Source: Paraburkholderia bryophila
GTDB lineage: Bacteria; Pseudomonadota; Gammaproteobacteria; Burkholderiales; Burkholderiaceae
NCBI RefSeq assembly: GCF_013409255.1
Contig: NZ_JACCAS010000001.1
Location: 3,658,001-3,722,000, forward strand
Direction: 5' to 3'
DNA: 64,000 nt
This document shows positions 46,627 to 55,314 of the stretch, piece after piece. The translations under genes were made by a program, and so were the position numbers. Every line of letters begins with the position of its first letter. The first letter of the stretch is position 1. The notes beneath the pieces were generated by a model. It was not told the DNA's origin. It ran no database searches and worked only from the letters and a program-made list of their open reading frames with translations.

Positions 46627-46911
46627 TTACGGTTGCGTTGACCCGCTGCTGTCCGTGCTGGCATCCGTCGACGTTTGCCGGTGCCGATGGCCGCCACGGC
46701 CCCCGCCGCTGGGCGCGACCGCGCTAGCCGGTGCGGGTGCCGGTGGATGATTGATGTATTGGAAGTTCTGCGCGACGGAGGCGCTGGGGAACGTCGTGGT
46801 CGTTGCCGGTTGCGCGAACACCGAGTTCTGCAAAGCCGGATTCGACTGCGCGAAGGCCGGCGGAATACAGGCCGCGCAAGCCGTGCCCACTACGAAAACA
46901 AGCCGTTTCAT
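46627..46911 (-). CDS. Small secreted protein, unknown
   Basis: This 94-residue protein has a clear signal peptide (MKRLVFVVGTACAACIPPAFA, cleavage after AFA). The mature part is Pro/Ala/Ser/Thr-rich and disordered, with a Gly-His-Arg patch ('GGGRGGHRHRQ'). No domain is recognised. It is monocistronic. Confidence 0.6.
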   Translation of the reverse strand: MKRLVFVVGTACAACIPPAFAQSNPALQNSVFAQPATTTTFPSASVAQNFQYINHPPAPAPASAVAPSGGGRGGHRHRQTSTDASTDSSGSTQP

Positions 46912-47301
46912 CGTGTCGTTCCTGATGTGTCGTTGACGGGTTTCCGTCGAGCCGGAGTTGTGTGTACGCGTGCTGCACGCGACGCGTCCGCAATCTGCAC
47001 GACGCCGTTCGGATGCGCTTCTGAACGTGTCGCGCCCGCCGCCGTAGCCACGCCATTGCGCGGCACGGCGGAGGCCAGTCTAGGCCGCTCACGTCGCAAA
47101 CAGGTTGCGGATGCGCTTACAAGCGTTACCCGATATGTCTGCGCAGCACGCGTGTAATGAACCACCCCGCTGTGCTACGCGCGGCCGGTGCGAGGCAACG
47201 CCAGGTTGTAAGCGAAAAAACGATCTGTAACGATCCCGTAACCAAGCGTTGCCGCTATTGGCCTAACGTTTAAATTCCCATAGCTTCTGAAGCGCCCCAA
47301 G
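46912..47301. other. Divergent intergenic region
   Basis: About 390 bases between two divergent envelope-protein genes. No gene seen. It should hold both promoters; GATCTGTAACGATCCCG near 47220-47236 is a partial palindrome of unknown meaning. Confidence 0.35.
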
Positions 47302-47871
47302 ATGATCTCCAGCACTAAATCGATTGGCATCGCGATACCGGTCGCCGTCATGGCGCTTGCGCTCGGTGGATGCGCGGTGATGCCGCCGAGCGGCCCGAGT
47401 GTGGTCGCAATGCCGCGCAGCGGTGAGCCGCTCGGCCAGTTCCAGCAGGACGACTACGCCTGCCGCGACTACGCGAACCGGTCCACGGACCCTAACGGCA
47501 CGGCCTCCCAGGCCGCTACGACGAATAGCGTGAACAGTGCCGCGCTCGGCACGCTCGGCGGCGCCGCGGTCGGCGCGCTGATCGGTGCGGCTGCCGGCAA
47601 TGCGGGCGCGGGCGCGGCGATCGGCGCGGGTAGCGGTTTGCTGCTCGGCGGCGCGAATGGCGCGAACGGCGCGCAGTATTCCGCGGCGGGCTTGCAGGCA
47701 CGCTACGACGCCACCTACGCGCAGTGCATGACATCGAAGGGCAATACGATTTCGCAGCCGCAGCCCGCTTATCAGCCGGTGTATGTGCAGCCGCAGCCGT
47801 ACTATTACGCGCCGCCGCCGAGGTACTACGCACCGCCGCCGGTGATGTACGCGCCTTATCCGTATTACTGA
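47302..47871 (+). CDS. Glycine-zipper outer-membrane lipoprotein
   Basis: This 189-residue protein has a lipoprotein signal ending 'ALALGGCAVMPP' (Cys about residue 24). A glycine-zipper stretch follows at about 82-120 ('LGTLGGAAVGALIGAAAGNAG'), of the kind that inserts in membranes. The tail is Tyr/Pro-rich ('YYYAPPPRYYAPPP'). Related to the YMGG/Rickettsia 17-kDa-type proteins; exact role unknown. Confidence 0.75.
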   Translation: MISSTKSIGIAIPVAVMALALGGCAVMPPSGPSVVAMPRSGEPLGQFQQDDYACRDYANRSTDPNGTASQAATTNSVNSAALGTLGGAAVGALIGAAAGNAGAGAAIGAGSGLLLGGANGANGAQYSAAGLQARYDATYAQCMTSKGNTISQPQPAYQPVYVQPQPYYYAPPPRYYAPPPVMYAPYPYY

Positions 47872-48176
47872 TCGACCGACCGCTTCGATCAGCATGCCGG
47901 CCCTGTCGAATGGCAGGGTCCGCGCGGCAGAGCGGGCCGGTTTATTGCTGCCAAACATTTGTCAGATCTGGCGGAAAGACGCGAAGGGATGGCGGCAAAG
48001 CCGCCGGCAAAACGCCTAGGTTTGAAGGGACGTTTTGCGGCCGCCGGTTGTCTGACGGTCTTGCGTAGTCAGCACCCTTAGTCAGCACCATCAGTCCTTT
48101 CCGGCAGGTACATCAGCTTGTTGACTTCGCTACCTTCGTTGCGGAGCGAGCCGGATTTCGCGCGAACGAGGCGAAT
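47872..48176. other. Intergenic region
   Basis: About 305 bases with a weak hairpin near 47896-47920 (GGCCCTG...CAGGGTC) that may end the lipoprotein transcript. Nothing else seen. Confidence 0.35.
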
Positions 48177-49943
48177 ATGCGGCGACTGCAAACCGGCCTG
48201 GTCAATCCGAGCGTGGGGTCGCGCTTGCGCGCGTGGCTGGCGATGGCGTTTGTCACGGCCTGTTTCGTTTCGTGCGGCGGCGGTTCGGGCGGCTCGTCGA
48301 CGGTGGCGTCGGGCTCGGCGAGCGGTAGCGGTGGCGGTACGACGGGCGGTACCGGTTCGGGATCGGGCAGCACGGGTAGCGGCTCGACCGGCACCACGCC
48401 CGCACCCACCACCACGCCCACGGCGACCACGACGATTGCCTTCGCGACCGACGTGCTGATGCATCACAACGACCTCGGCCGCACCGGCCAGATGCTCGCC
48501 GAAACCACGCTCACGCCTGCCAACGTCAATTCCACGAGCTTCGGCAAGGTCGCGTTTCTTGCCGCCGACGGCAAAGTCGACGCGCAACCGCTCTTCGTCA
48601 CCAGCCTGTCGATTGGAGGCACGTCGCACGATGTGGTCTACGTCGCGTCCGAGCACGATAGCCTCTATGCGTACGACGCCAATACCTTCGCGCTACTGTG
48701 GCAGGTCTCGCTGACCGGCCGCGGCGAAACCTCCAGCGACAATTTCAGTTGCCAGGACTTCACACCGGAAATCGGCATCACGTCGACGCCGGTGATCGAC
48801 CGCAACCGTGGACCGAACGGCGTGCTGTACGCGGTGGCGATGACGAAAGACGGCAGCGGTAACTATCACCATCGTTTGCATGCACTCGATCTGGCGACCG
48901 GCGCGGAGTTGTTCGGCGGGCCAACGGAGATCGCGGCGAGCTTTCCGGGCAACGGTGCGGGCAGTGTCAACGGCGTCATCACTTTTAGCGCGTCGATGTA
49001 TACGGAGCGCGCGGCGCTGACGCTGGTGGGCGGCAACATCTATATGGGCTGGACTTCGCACTGCATGTCGGGCGCTTACACCGGCTGGATCATGGCGTAT
49101 AACGCCGACACGCTGCAGCAGACGGCCTCGCTCGACGTGACACCGAACGGCAGTCAGGGCTCGTTCTGGATGGCCGGTTCGGGGATGTCGTCGGACGGCA
49201 CGTCGCTGTACGCCGTGGGCGCCAACGGCACGTTCGGCACCACGCTGAACGCGCAGGGTTTTCCGGTGGACGGCGACTATGGCGACTCGGCGATCAAGAT
49301 GACCTTGGGCACGCTGCAGATCACCGATTACTTCGCGATGGACAACGTCGTAGCCGAGGCAAGCGCGGACAACGATTACGGCTCGGGCGGCGTGATGTTG
49401 TTGCCGGATCAGACCACTGCGGCGGGTGTCGTCAAGCACCTTGCGGTGACGGCGGGCAAGGATAACAACATCTATATTCTCGATCGCGATTCGATGGGCA
49501 AATTCAGTCCGACCGCGAACAATATCTGGCAGGAGTTGGTCGGGACTTTGGCGGGCGGGATCTGGGGATCGCCGGCTTATTACGGTGGGGTGGTGTACTA
49601 CGGCGGATGGAACGATAGCCTGAAGGCGTTGCCGATCACGGGTGCGTATCTCGCGACGACGGCAGCGTCGAAGAGTTCGACTATGTTTGCTTATCCCGGG
49701 GCGACGCCGGCTGTGTCGGCCAACGGGTCGAGCAATGCGATCGTGTGGGCGGCGGAGAACGGCACGGTCGGCGCTTTGCATGCGTACAACGCCAGGAATC
49801 TCGCGAGCGAGTTGTACAACAGCAACCAGGCGGGGACGCGCGATCAATGGGGCGCGGGCAACAAGTTCATCACGCCGATGATCGCGCGTGGGAAGGTTTA
49901 TGTTGGGGCGACGAATGGGGTGGCGGTGTTTGGGTTGTTGTGA
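48177..49943 (+). CDS. PQQ-like beta-propeller lipoprotein
   Basis: This 588-residue protein has a signal with the lipobox-like 'FVTACFVSCGGG' and then a long Ser/Gly/Thr linker (about residues 35-85), which is typical of surface-tethered proteins. The rest has repeats with the quinoprotein pattern: 'VVYVASEHDSLYAYDANTFALLWQ', 'GVLYAVAMTKDGSG...LHALDLATGAELFGG' (in part), 'IYMGWTSHC', 'NNIYILDRDSM'. No dehydrogenase active site is evident, so it may be a structural propeller. It stands alone. Confidence 0.75.
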   Translation: MRRLQTGLVNPSVGSRLRAWLAMAFVTACFVSCGGGSGGSSTVASGSASGSGGGTTGGTGSGSGSTGSGSTGTTPAPTTTPTATTTIAFATDVLMHHNDLGRTGQMLAETTLTPANVNSTSFGKVAFLAADGKVDAQPLFVTSLSIGGTSHDVVYVASEHDSLYAYDANTFALLWQVSLTGRGETSSDNFSCQDFTPEIGITSTPVIDRNRGPNGVLYAVAMTKDGSGNYHHRLHALDLATGAELFGGPTEIAASFPGNGAGSVNGVITFSASMYTERAALTLVGGNIYMGWTSHCMSGAYTGWIMAYNADTLQQTASLDVTPNGSQGSFWMAGSGMSSDGTSLYAVGANGTFGTTLNAQGFPVDGDYGDSAIKMTLGTLQITDYFAMDNVVAEASADNDYGSGGVMLLPDQTTAAGVVKHLAVTAGKDNNIYILDRDSMGKFSPTANNIWQELVGTLAGGIWGSPAYYGGVVYYGGWNDSLKALPITGAYLATTAASKSSTMFAYPGATPAVSANGSSNAIVWAAENGTVGALHAYNARNLASELYNSNQAGTRDQWGAGNKFITPMIARGKVYVGATNGVAVFGLL

Positions 49944-50026
49944 GGGGTTGGGGTTGGCGGGAATTGCTGATGGTGGTTGCTTGGTGGTTTGCTTTGTGGG
50001 CCGACTCGCGGGCTGACTCGGAAGAG

Positions 50027-50063
50027 AAAAGCCCCTGCTCATTGCATGAGCAGGGGCTTTTTT
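50027..50063. terminator. Bidirectional terminator
   Basis: AAAAGCCCCTGCTCAT and ATGAGCAGGGGCTTTTTT form a long stem between the convergent propeller and NYN genes. Confidence 0.85.
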
Positions 50064-50164
50064 GTTGCCGCTGTTGCCGCTGTTGCCGCGGCGCTCCTAT
50101 TGCGGCGCTCTTATCGCGGTGAGTAGCGCATTTGGATTTAATGCGCGGCCCCACCGAGATGCGC

Positions 50165-51673
50165 TTATTCCGCGTCGCTCGCGGCAGCTTTACGCGGACG
50201 ACGACTACGCGGTGCTGCTTTGCGCGCGGCTTTCTTCGCGGCCGGTTTGGCTGCCTGTTTTGTGGCTTCAGACGCTTCTTCCACTTCAACGCGCTCAACG
50301 GGCGCTGCCGATGCTTCAGCAGGCGCGGCGATTGCCGGTACGTCATCAATCGTTCGCGGCGCGCTCTGCTTCGCTTTCTTCGCCGCAGTCTTGCGCGGCG
50401 CGCGTGTCTTGCGACGCTCGGTCGGCTTGCCGGTCGGTTCCTGGTTCTTTTCCTCTGCTTCTTCCTCTTCGTTGTCTATGGCGTTCGGGGCAGGCTCAAA
50501 GTTCTGCGGGCCGGGCCACGGGAATACCGGCTGCTCGAAGAAGGCCGGCTCGCCGGCGGACAGAGCGTAGTCGTCTGTACTGTCCGCATTGTCCGGATTG
50601 TCCACATTGTCCGGTTGAGCTTGCACGGCGACGGTACGTTCGACGCTAGCGCGCTCTTCCTGGGCACCTTCCTGCTGACCACGGCCTGGCTTGCGATTGC
50701 CGCGGCCTCGACGACGCGATTCGTGTTTTCCACCTGACTCGGCCGACGCCGTTTCGGCGACCTGCGTTTCATCCAACTGCTCGGCGGACTCGACGATTTC
50801 AGCCAGTTCCTGCGCATTTTCGCTCACCGCGTTCGCGGCTGCGCTCCGATACACGTACGCGCCGGACTTCTCGTCGCGACCGAATTCGAGCAGACCGCGC
50901 GCATGGGCTTCTTCCAGCAGATTGCCGAAGGCGCGAAAACCGTAGTACGTCTCGTTGAAATCCGGCTTGCGGCGCTTGATCGCATTTTTCAGCACGGACG
51001 CCCAGATCTTGCCGCTGTCGCCGCGTTCGGAAGCGAGCGCGTCGAACGTTTGCACGGCGATCTCGACCGCTTTCGTGCGTCGTTTTTCGAGGTCGTCCTT
51101 GTTGCGGGTTTTCTCTTCGTCGGGTGCGCGTTTGGCTGTCGGCTGGGCGGCCTGTTGCGGGCGCGACGATTCGCGTTTGTCGACCGCGCGCTGACTCTCG
51201 CGCACGAGGTCGTCGTAAAAGAAAAACTCGTCGCAGTTCGCGATCAGCAGATCGGACGTGGATTGCTGCACGCCGACGCCGATCACCTGCTTGGCGTTCT
51301 CACGCAGCTTCGACACCAGCGGCGAGAAATCCGAATCGCCGCTGATAATCACGAACGTATTGACGTGCGATTTGGTGTAGCAGAGGTCGAGCGCGTCGAC
51401 CACGAGCCGGATGTCGGCGGAATTCTTGCCCGATTGGCGCACGTGCGGAATCTCGATCAATTCGAAATTGGCCTCGTGCATTGCGCCTTTGAAACTCTTG
51501 TAGCGATCCCAGTCGCAATAGGCTTTCTTCACGACAATGCTGCCTTTGAGCAGCAGACGTTCGAGCACCAGCTTGATATCGAACTTGTCGTACTTCGCGT
51601 CGCGCACGCCGAGCGCGACATTTTCGAAGTCGCAGAATAGCGCCATGCTGACGGTTTCGTTGGATGACGCCAT
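50165..51673 (-). CDS. NYN-domain/OST-HTH RNA-binding protein
   Basis: This 502-residue protein has an N-terminal NYN (PIN-like) nuclease domain at about 5-150. It contains 'ALFCDFENVALG', 'DIRLVVDALDLCYT' and 'FVIISGDSDFSPLV', with the acidic residues of the family. An OST-HTH/LOTUS domain lies at about 205-290 ('AVEIAVQTFDALASERGDSGKIWASVLKNAIKRR', in part; 'FGNLLEEAHARGLLEF'). The last 200 residues are disordered, Glu/Lys/Ala-rich, with a histone-like basic tail ('KKAARKAAPRSRRPRKAAAS'). Likely an RNA endonuclease or binder. GGAG lies ahead of the ATG at 51673. Confidence 0.88.
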   Translation of the reverse strand: MASSNETVSMALFCDFENVALGVRDAKYDKFDIKLVLERLLLKGSIVVKKAYCDWDRYKSFKGAMHEANFELIEIPHVRQSGKNSADIRLVVDALDLCYTKSHVNTFVIISGDSDFSPLVSKLRENAKQVIGVGVQQSTSDLLIANCDEFFFYDDLVRESQRAVDKRESSRPQQAAQPTAKRAPDEEKTRNKDDLEKRRTKAVEIAVQTFDALASERGDSGKIWASVLKNAIKRRKPDFNETYYGFRAFGNLLEEAHARGLLEFGRDEKSGAYVYRSAAANAVSENAQELAEIVESAEQLDETQVAETASAESGGKHESRRRGRGNRKPGRGQQEGAQEERASVERTVAVQAQPDNVDNPDNADSTDDYALSAGEPAFFEQPVFPWPGPQNFEPAPNAIDNEEEEAEEKNQEPTGKPTERRKTRAPRKTAAKKAKQSAPRTIDDVPAIAAPAEASAAPVERVEVEEASEATKQAAKPAAKKAARKAAPRSRRPRKAAASDAE

Positions 51674-51847
51674 GTATATCTCCATTGAAGCGATTCGTCG
51701 AATTCGACGAATCGCGACCATGATAGCGATTCCAGCGGAGGTGATCAGCTTTTGTGTTCGTGGCGCACCGATGCGGGACGGGAAAATGTGCGGGTGACTT
51801 GGGTTTTTCGGCGGCGTGCCCAGCGCCGCTTCGCACCCGGCGCCGGG

Positions 51848-52495
51848 CTACATCTCCTGATGGCGGGTCGGACTACCGAGCGCCGCCCGCGTTTCCAGCA
51901 CTTCATCGACAAGCCCATAGGCCTTCGCGTCATGTGCCGACATGAAGTTGTCACGGTCGGTGTCGTGCTCGATTTCCTCCACGCTGCGCCCGGTGCGTTC
52001 GGCCATCATGGCATTCAGTCGACCGCGCTGATAGAGCACCTCTCTAGCCTGAATCTCGACGTCTGCCGCCGTGCCCTGGCTGCCGCCGGACGGCTGGTGA
52101 ATCATGATGCGCGCGTTCGGCAACGCATAGCGCTTGCCACGTTGCCCCGCGGTCAGCAGAAAGGTGCCCATGCTCGCGGCAAAGCCCGTGCACAACGTGG
52201 AGACTTCCGGCTTGATGAATTGCATAGTGTCGTAAATCGCCATGCCGTCGTACACCGATCCGCCCGGCGAATTGATGTAAAAAGAAATATCCTTGTCGGG
52301 ATTCTCGGATTCCAGAAACAGCAACTGCGCGACGATCAGGCTGGCCGACTGATCGTTCACCGGCCCGACCAGAAACACAATCCGCTCGCGCAGCAGACGG
52401 GAATAGATGTCGTAAGCGCGCTCGCCGCGGCCGGACTGTTCGATGACGGTAGGCACGAGGCCGAGACCGGTGATGGAAGGGTAGCTGGATTGCAT
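51848..52495 (-). CDS. clpP: ATP-dependent Clp protease proteolytic subunit (second ClpP)
   Basis: This 215-residue serine peptidase has the complete triad: Ser in '[11 protein letters not shown]', His in '[10 protein letters not shown]' and Asp in 'DTDRDNFM'. '[19 protein letters not shown]' is the oxyanion/handle signature. There is no clpX or tig beside it, so this is an extra ClpP copy, as seen in many Burkholderiaceae. The C-terminal tail is short. It is monocistronic, facing the sigma-factor gene. Confidence 0.9.
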   Translation of the reverse strand: MQSSYPSITGLGLVPTVIEQSGRGERAYDIYSRLLRERIVFLVGPVNDQSASLIVAQLLFLESENPDKDISFYINSPGGSVYDGMAIYDTMQFIKPEVSTLCTGFAASMGTFLLTAGQRGKRYALPNARIMIHQPSGGSQGTAADVEIQAREVLYQRGRLNAMMAERTGRSVEEIEHDTDRDNFMSAHDAKAYGLVDEVLETRAALGSPTRHQEM

Positions 52496-52709
52496 AGGTG
52501 CCTCGTGCTAGGCGGCGCGGCACCGTGGCCCGGTAGCGCGGCGGCTGATTCGTCGAACCGCGCGCCCGATGCGCCGGTTTCTGCTCATATGACGACGGCG
52601 CGGCCAGAAGCGTGACAGAAATATTTTTGCGTGCCGCTGTCACATCGGGGATAGCTGGGACGTCAAGCTGAAAAGGATGCCGATTTGCAGCGCGCGCCTG
52701 ACCATCCCG

Positions 52710-52733
52710 CAGGCAGGCAGGCAGGCAGGCAGG
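52710..52733. repeat. Tetranucleotide repeat (CAGG)6
   Basis: Six tandem CAGG units lie 42 bases upstream of the sigma-factor start. Slipped-strand change here would alter promoter or leader spacing. Confidence 0.85.
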
Positions 52734-52774
52734 CGCCGCGCGCTCACCACTACGCACGATCTGGAGGTCCACGC

Positions 52775-53800
52775 ATGACAGAACAAGTAATCGACAAGGC
52801 ATCCAGCTTCCAGGCCGCCCGCGCCCGCCTGTTCGCGCTGGCGTACCGAATGCTCGGCAGCCGCGCGGAAGCGGAAGACGTGGTCCAGGACGTCTGGCTC
52901 AAATGGCATCTCGCCGCCACGCAAGAGGTGCAGACGCCGGCGGCCTGGCTCACCACGCTCACCACGCGCACGGCGATCGATCGGCTGCGGCACGTGCAGC
53001 GCGAGCGGGCGTCGCAAGCTACCGGCTGGTTGCCGGAGCCTTGGCTCGACGAGGTGGCGCCGTCGGCGGAGGAGCTGGCCCTGCGCGCCGCTGAGATGTC
53101 ATATGGCGTGATGCTGCTGCTCGAACGGCTGAAACCCGACGAACGCGCAGCTTTCGTGCTGCACGAGGCCTTCGACTGCGATTACGCGGAGATCGCGAAG
53201 ATTCTCGAGCGCACGCCGGGCGCCTGCCGGCAGATCGTCCATCGGGCGAAGGAGCGTCTGCGGCGTGCCGGCGCACCGTTGGAGCGACCCGACCCGGCCG
53301 CACACGCACAGATCGTCGAGCGGCTGCGTTGCGCGCTGGAGGCGCAAGATCGCGTCGGCTTGCTGCGGCTCTTTGGCGAAGCGCCGGAAGTGGTCAGCGA
53401 CGCGTACGCGTCGGCATCCGCACCCCAAGGGCTGCCCACATCCACTGCAACCCCTGTGTTCGCAACACGCGAACCAGCGGTGGCGGGTTGGATCGAGAAA
53501 GTCACGTCGCTGGCGCGGCACGCACGCCATGCGGAGATCGTGTCGGTGGGCGGCGCCACCTGCATCGCGCTGATCTGCGAGGGTGAGGTGGTCGGCGTGA
53601 TCGACGTGTCCACGGGCGGTCTGCCGAGCGACTCGCCGAAGATCGTCGCATTGCGCGCGGTGACCAGCGCGACGCGTCTGCAATCGGCCAACCGTGCGCT
53701 GGGACGCGCGGCGATCATCCAACTGCTCGCGCGAATCCAGCGGGAAGCGGTGGTGTCAGTTGCGGTGCGCCGCGACTTCCCAGTTGATGTCTACGCATAG
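52775..53800 (+). CDS. ECF41-type RNA polymerase sigma factor
   Basis: This 341-residue protein has sigma-70 region 2 ('FALAYRMLGSRAEAEDVVQDVWLKW', residues about 18-45) and region 4 ('LNERLKPDERAAFVLHEAF'-like; 'YAEIAKILERTPGACRQIVHRAKERL', about 130-175). A C-terminal SnoaL-like domain follows (about 185-330), typical of ECF41/SigJ, where it replaces a separate anti-sigma factor. GGAGG lies ahead of the ATG. The 3' end overlaps that of the EAL gene by 45 bases on the opposite strand. Confidence 0.9.
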   Translation: MTEQVIDKASSFQAARARLFALAYRMLGSRAEAEDVVQDVWLKWHLAATQEVQTPAAWLTTLTTRTAIDRLRHVQRERASQATGWLPEPWLDEVAPSAEELALRAAEMSYGVMLLLERLKPDERAAFVLHEAFDCDYAEIAKILERTPGACRQIVHRAKERLRRAGAPLERPDPAAHAQIVERLRCALEAQDRVGLLRLFGEAPEVVSDAYASASAPQGLPTSTATPVFATREPAVAGWIEKVTSLARHARHAEIVSVGGATCIALICEGEVVGVIDVSTGGLPSDSPKIVALRAVTSATRLQSANRALGRAAIIQLLARIQREAVVSVAVRRDFPVDVYA

Positions 53801-55030
53801 CACCTGCGTGCCGTTCGGCGTATGCGCGGCGATCGAGGCGGTCACGCAGAGGTGGGCTTCGTTAATCGACAGGTAAGGCGGCGTCAGATGCACGCGCCCG
53901 GGCGCGCGCATCGCCTGGATGAAGTAAGGCCGGCGCTCCCAGCTTGCGCCTTCCGAATGCAGCAGCGGCCGGAATCGCTTCGCGCGTTGCGATGCGCGAC
54001 CCGGCGGCAGCACGTTGTCGCCGATCTGCCGGCCTGAGCCGTCCAGCACGAAGCAGCGCGCCGTCTCGCCGAGCGTGAGCAGCGGCGCGGTGGCCTGCGC
54101 AACCGACTCGCCCGCAACCAGTTGCGCGGCGGCGGTCTCCAGCGCCGTGACATAAGGGGCGAGGCGGGCCGACTGGGCGCGTTCGCGTGCCGCGACGCGT
54201 TCGCGCAGCGCTGCGGAGAGCGAGTCCATCAGGCCGGCCGCGGCCTGCGGCTTGACCGGTTCGACGCTCGCGCCCGCGAAGAATGCGCCCTGTACGAAGT
54301 CCACGTTGCATTCGAGCGCGATCAGCGCGTCGCGCTCGGTGCTGAGGCCGCCCATCAGCACCAGTTGCCCGGATTCATGCAGCAGCGAGACGAGGCCCGG
54401 CAACACCCGCTCGATGTGCGAGTGTTCGCTGGCTTGCGCGAGAATGCAGCGGTCGAGCGTGACGATGTCCGGCCGCAGATTCCACACGCGGTCAATGTTC
54501 GAGTGCTTGGCGCCGAAGCCGTCGAGCGCGATCAGGAAGCCGGATTTGCGCAGCGAGTCGATGATTTCGGCAAAGCGCGTGGTTTCGCCGCCGGCCTGCT
54601 CCGATACTTCCAGCACGACGCGTTGCGGCGGCAGCCCCAGCGCCTTGAGGCCGGCGAGCAGTGCGTCGCCGTAACTGGTGTCCATCAGCGCGGCCGGGTG
54701 CAGGCTCAGAAAGAGCCATTCGTCGTGACTGTCGAACGCGTTGAAGTTGCCCAGATGCAGCGATTCGGCGAGCCGCCCAAGTTCCAGCAGGTCGCCGCGC
54801 CGCGCGGCCTGCGTGAAGACTTCGTGCGAAGGCACTTGCTTCGCGTGCTCGTCGTGCGCGCGCAGCGAAGCGTGGTAGCCGATAGCGCGCCGGTGCGACA
54901 CCGAGAAAACGGGCTGAAACACGCTGAAGACGGTGTAGCCGCCGTACAGAACGGTGCGCCGGGAGCCTTCGTCGCCGGCCATCGGGCGCGGGGGCTGGAA
55001 GCCGGGAGGATCGAGTTCGATCATGCTCAT
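53756..55030 (-). CDS. EAL-domain protein with degenerate active site
   Basis: This 424-residue protein has an N-terminal EAL domain at about 25-270. The signature motifs are altered: 'GYHASLR' stands for E-A/V-L-L-R, 'ALDGFGAKHSN' for the D-D-F-G-T loop, and 'IVTLDRCIL' for the K-x-D strand. It should not hydrolyse c-di-GMP, and is likelier to bind a ligand or protein. The C-terminal 150 residues look like a PAS/Cache-type sensor ('RCFVLDGSGRQIGDNVL', 'YFIQAMRAPGRVHLTPPYLS', in part). The start is the ATG of MSMIELDPP; upstream starts are possible. Confidence 0.8.
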   Translation of the reverse strand: MSMIELDPPGFQPPRPMAGDEGSRRTVLYGGYTVFSVFQPVFSVSHRRAIGYHASLRAHDEHAKQVPSHEVFTQAARRGDLLELGRLAESLHLGNFNAFDSHDEWLFLSLHPAALMDTSYGDALLAGLKALGLPPQRVVLEVSEQAGGETTRFAEIIDSLRKSGFLIALDGFGAKHSNIDRVWNLRPDIVTLDRCILAQASEHSHIERVLPGLVSLLHESGQLVLMGGLSTERDALIALECNVDFVQGAFFAGASVEPVKPQAAAGLMDSLSAALRERVAARERAQSARLAPYVTALETAAAQLVAGESVAQATAPLLTLGETARCFVLDGSGRQIGDNVLPPGRASQRAKRFRPLLHSEGASWERRPYFIQAMRAPGRVHLTPPYLSINEAHLCVTASIAAHTPNGTQVLCVDINWEVAAHRN

Positions 55031-55314
55031 CTTGTCAGTCGTGTGGAGGTGGCGGTGCGCCTGCATGCTCGACACGAGTCCGCACGCGCTAAATGGGAGT
55101 TTACAGGATAGGCGAGCAAGAACTATGCGCGCGCGGAAACACACTACGCGTGCTCGCTTACCACGGTCTCCAGCGGCGATTGTGCGCCAGCGCGGGCGCG
55201 AAGGCCACGATTCGCACTTCGCTGGTGCGGCCCGCGCCCTGTTGCGGGTCGACGCTTCGGCTTTGGCGCCATGCCACGCGGTGCGCTCCCCTCAGGCGTG
55301 CTCCGCTTAGCCCC

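Noticed and set aside
48693..50042. 449-codon open frame on the minus strand
   Set aside because: It is antisense to the beta-propeller gene and compositionally Arg/His-rich.
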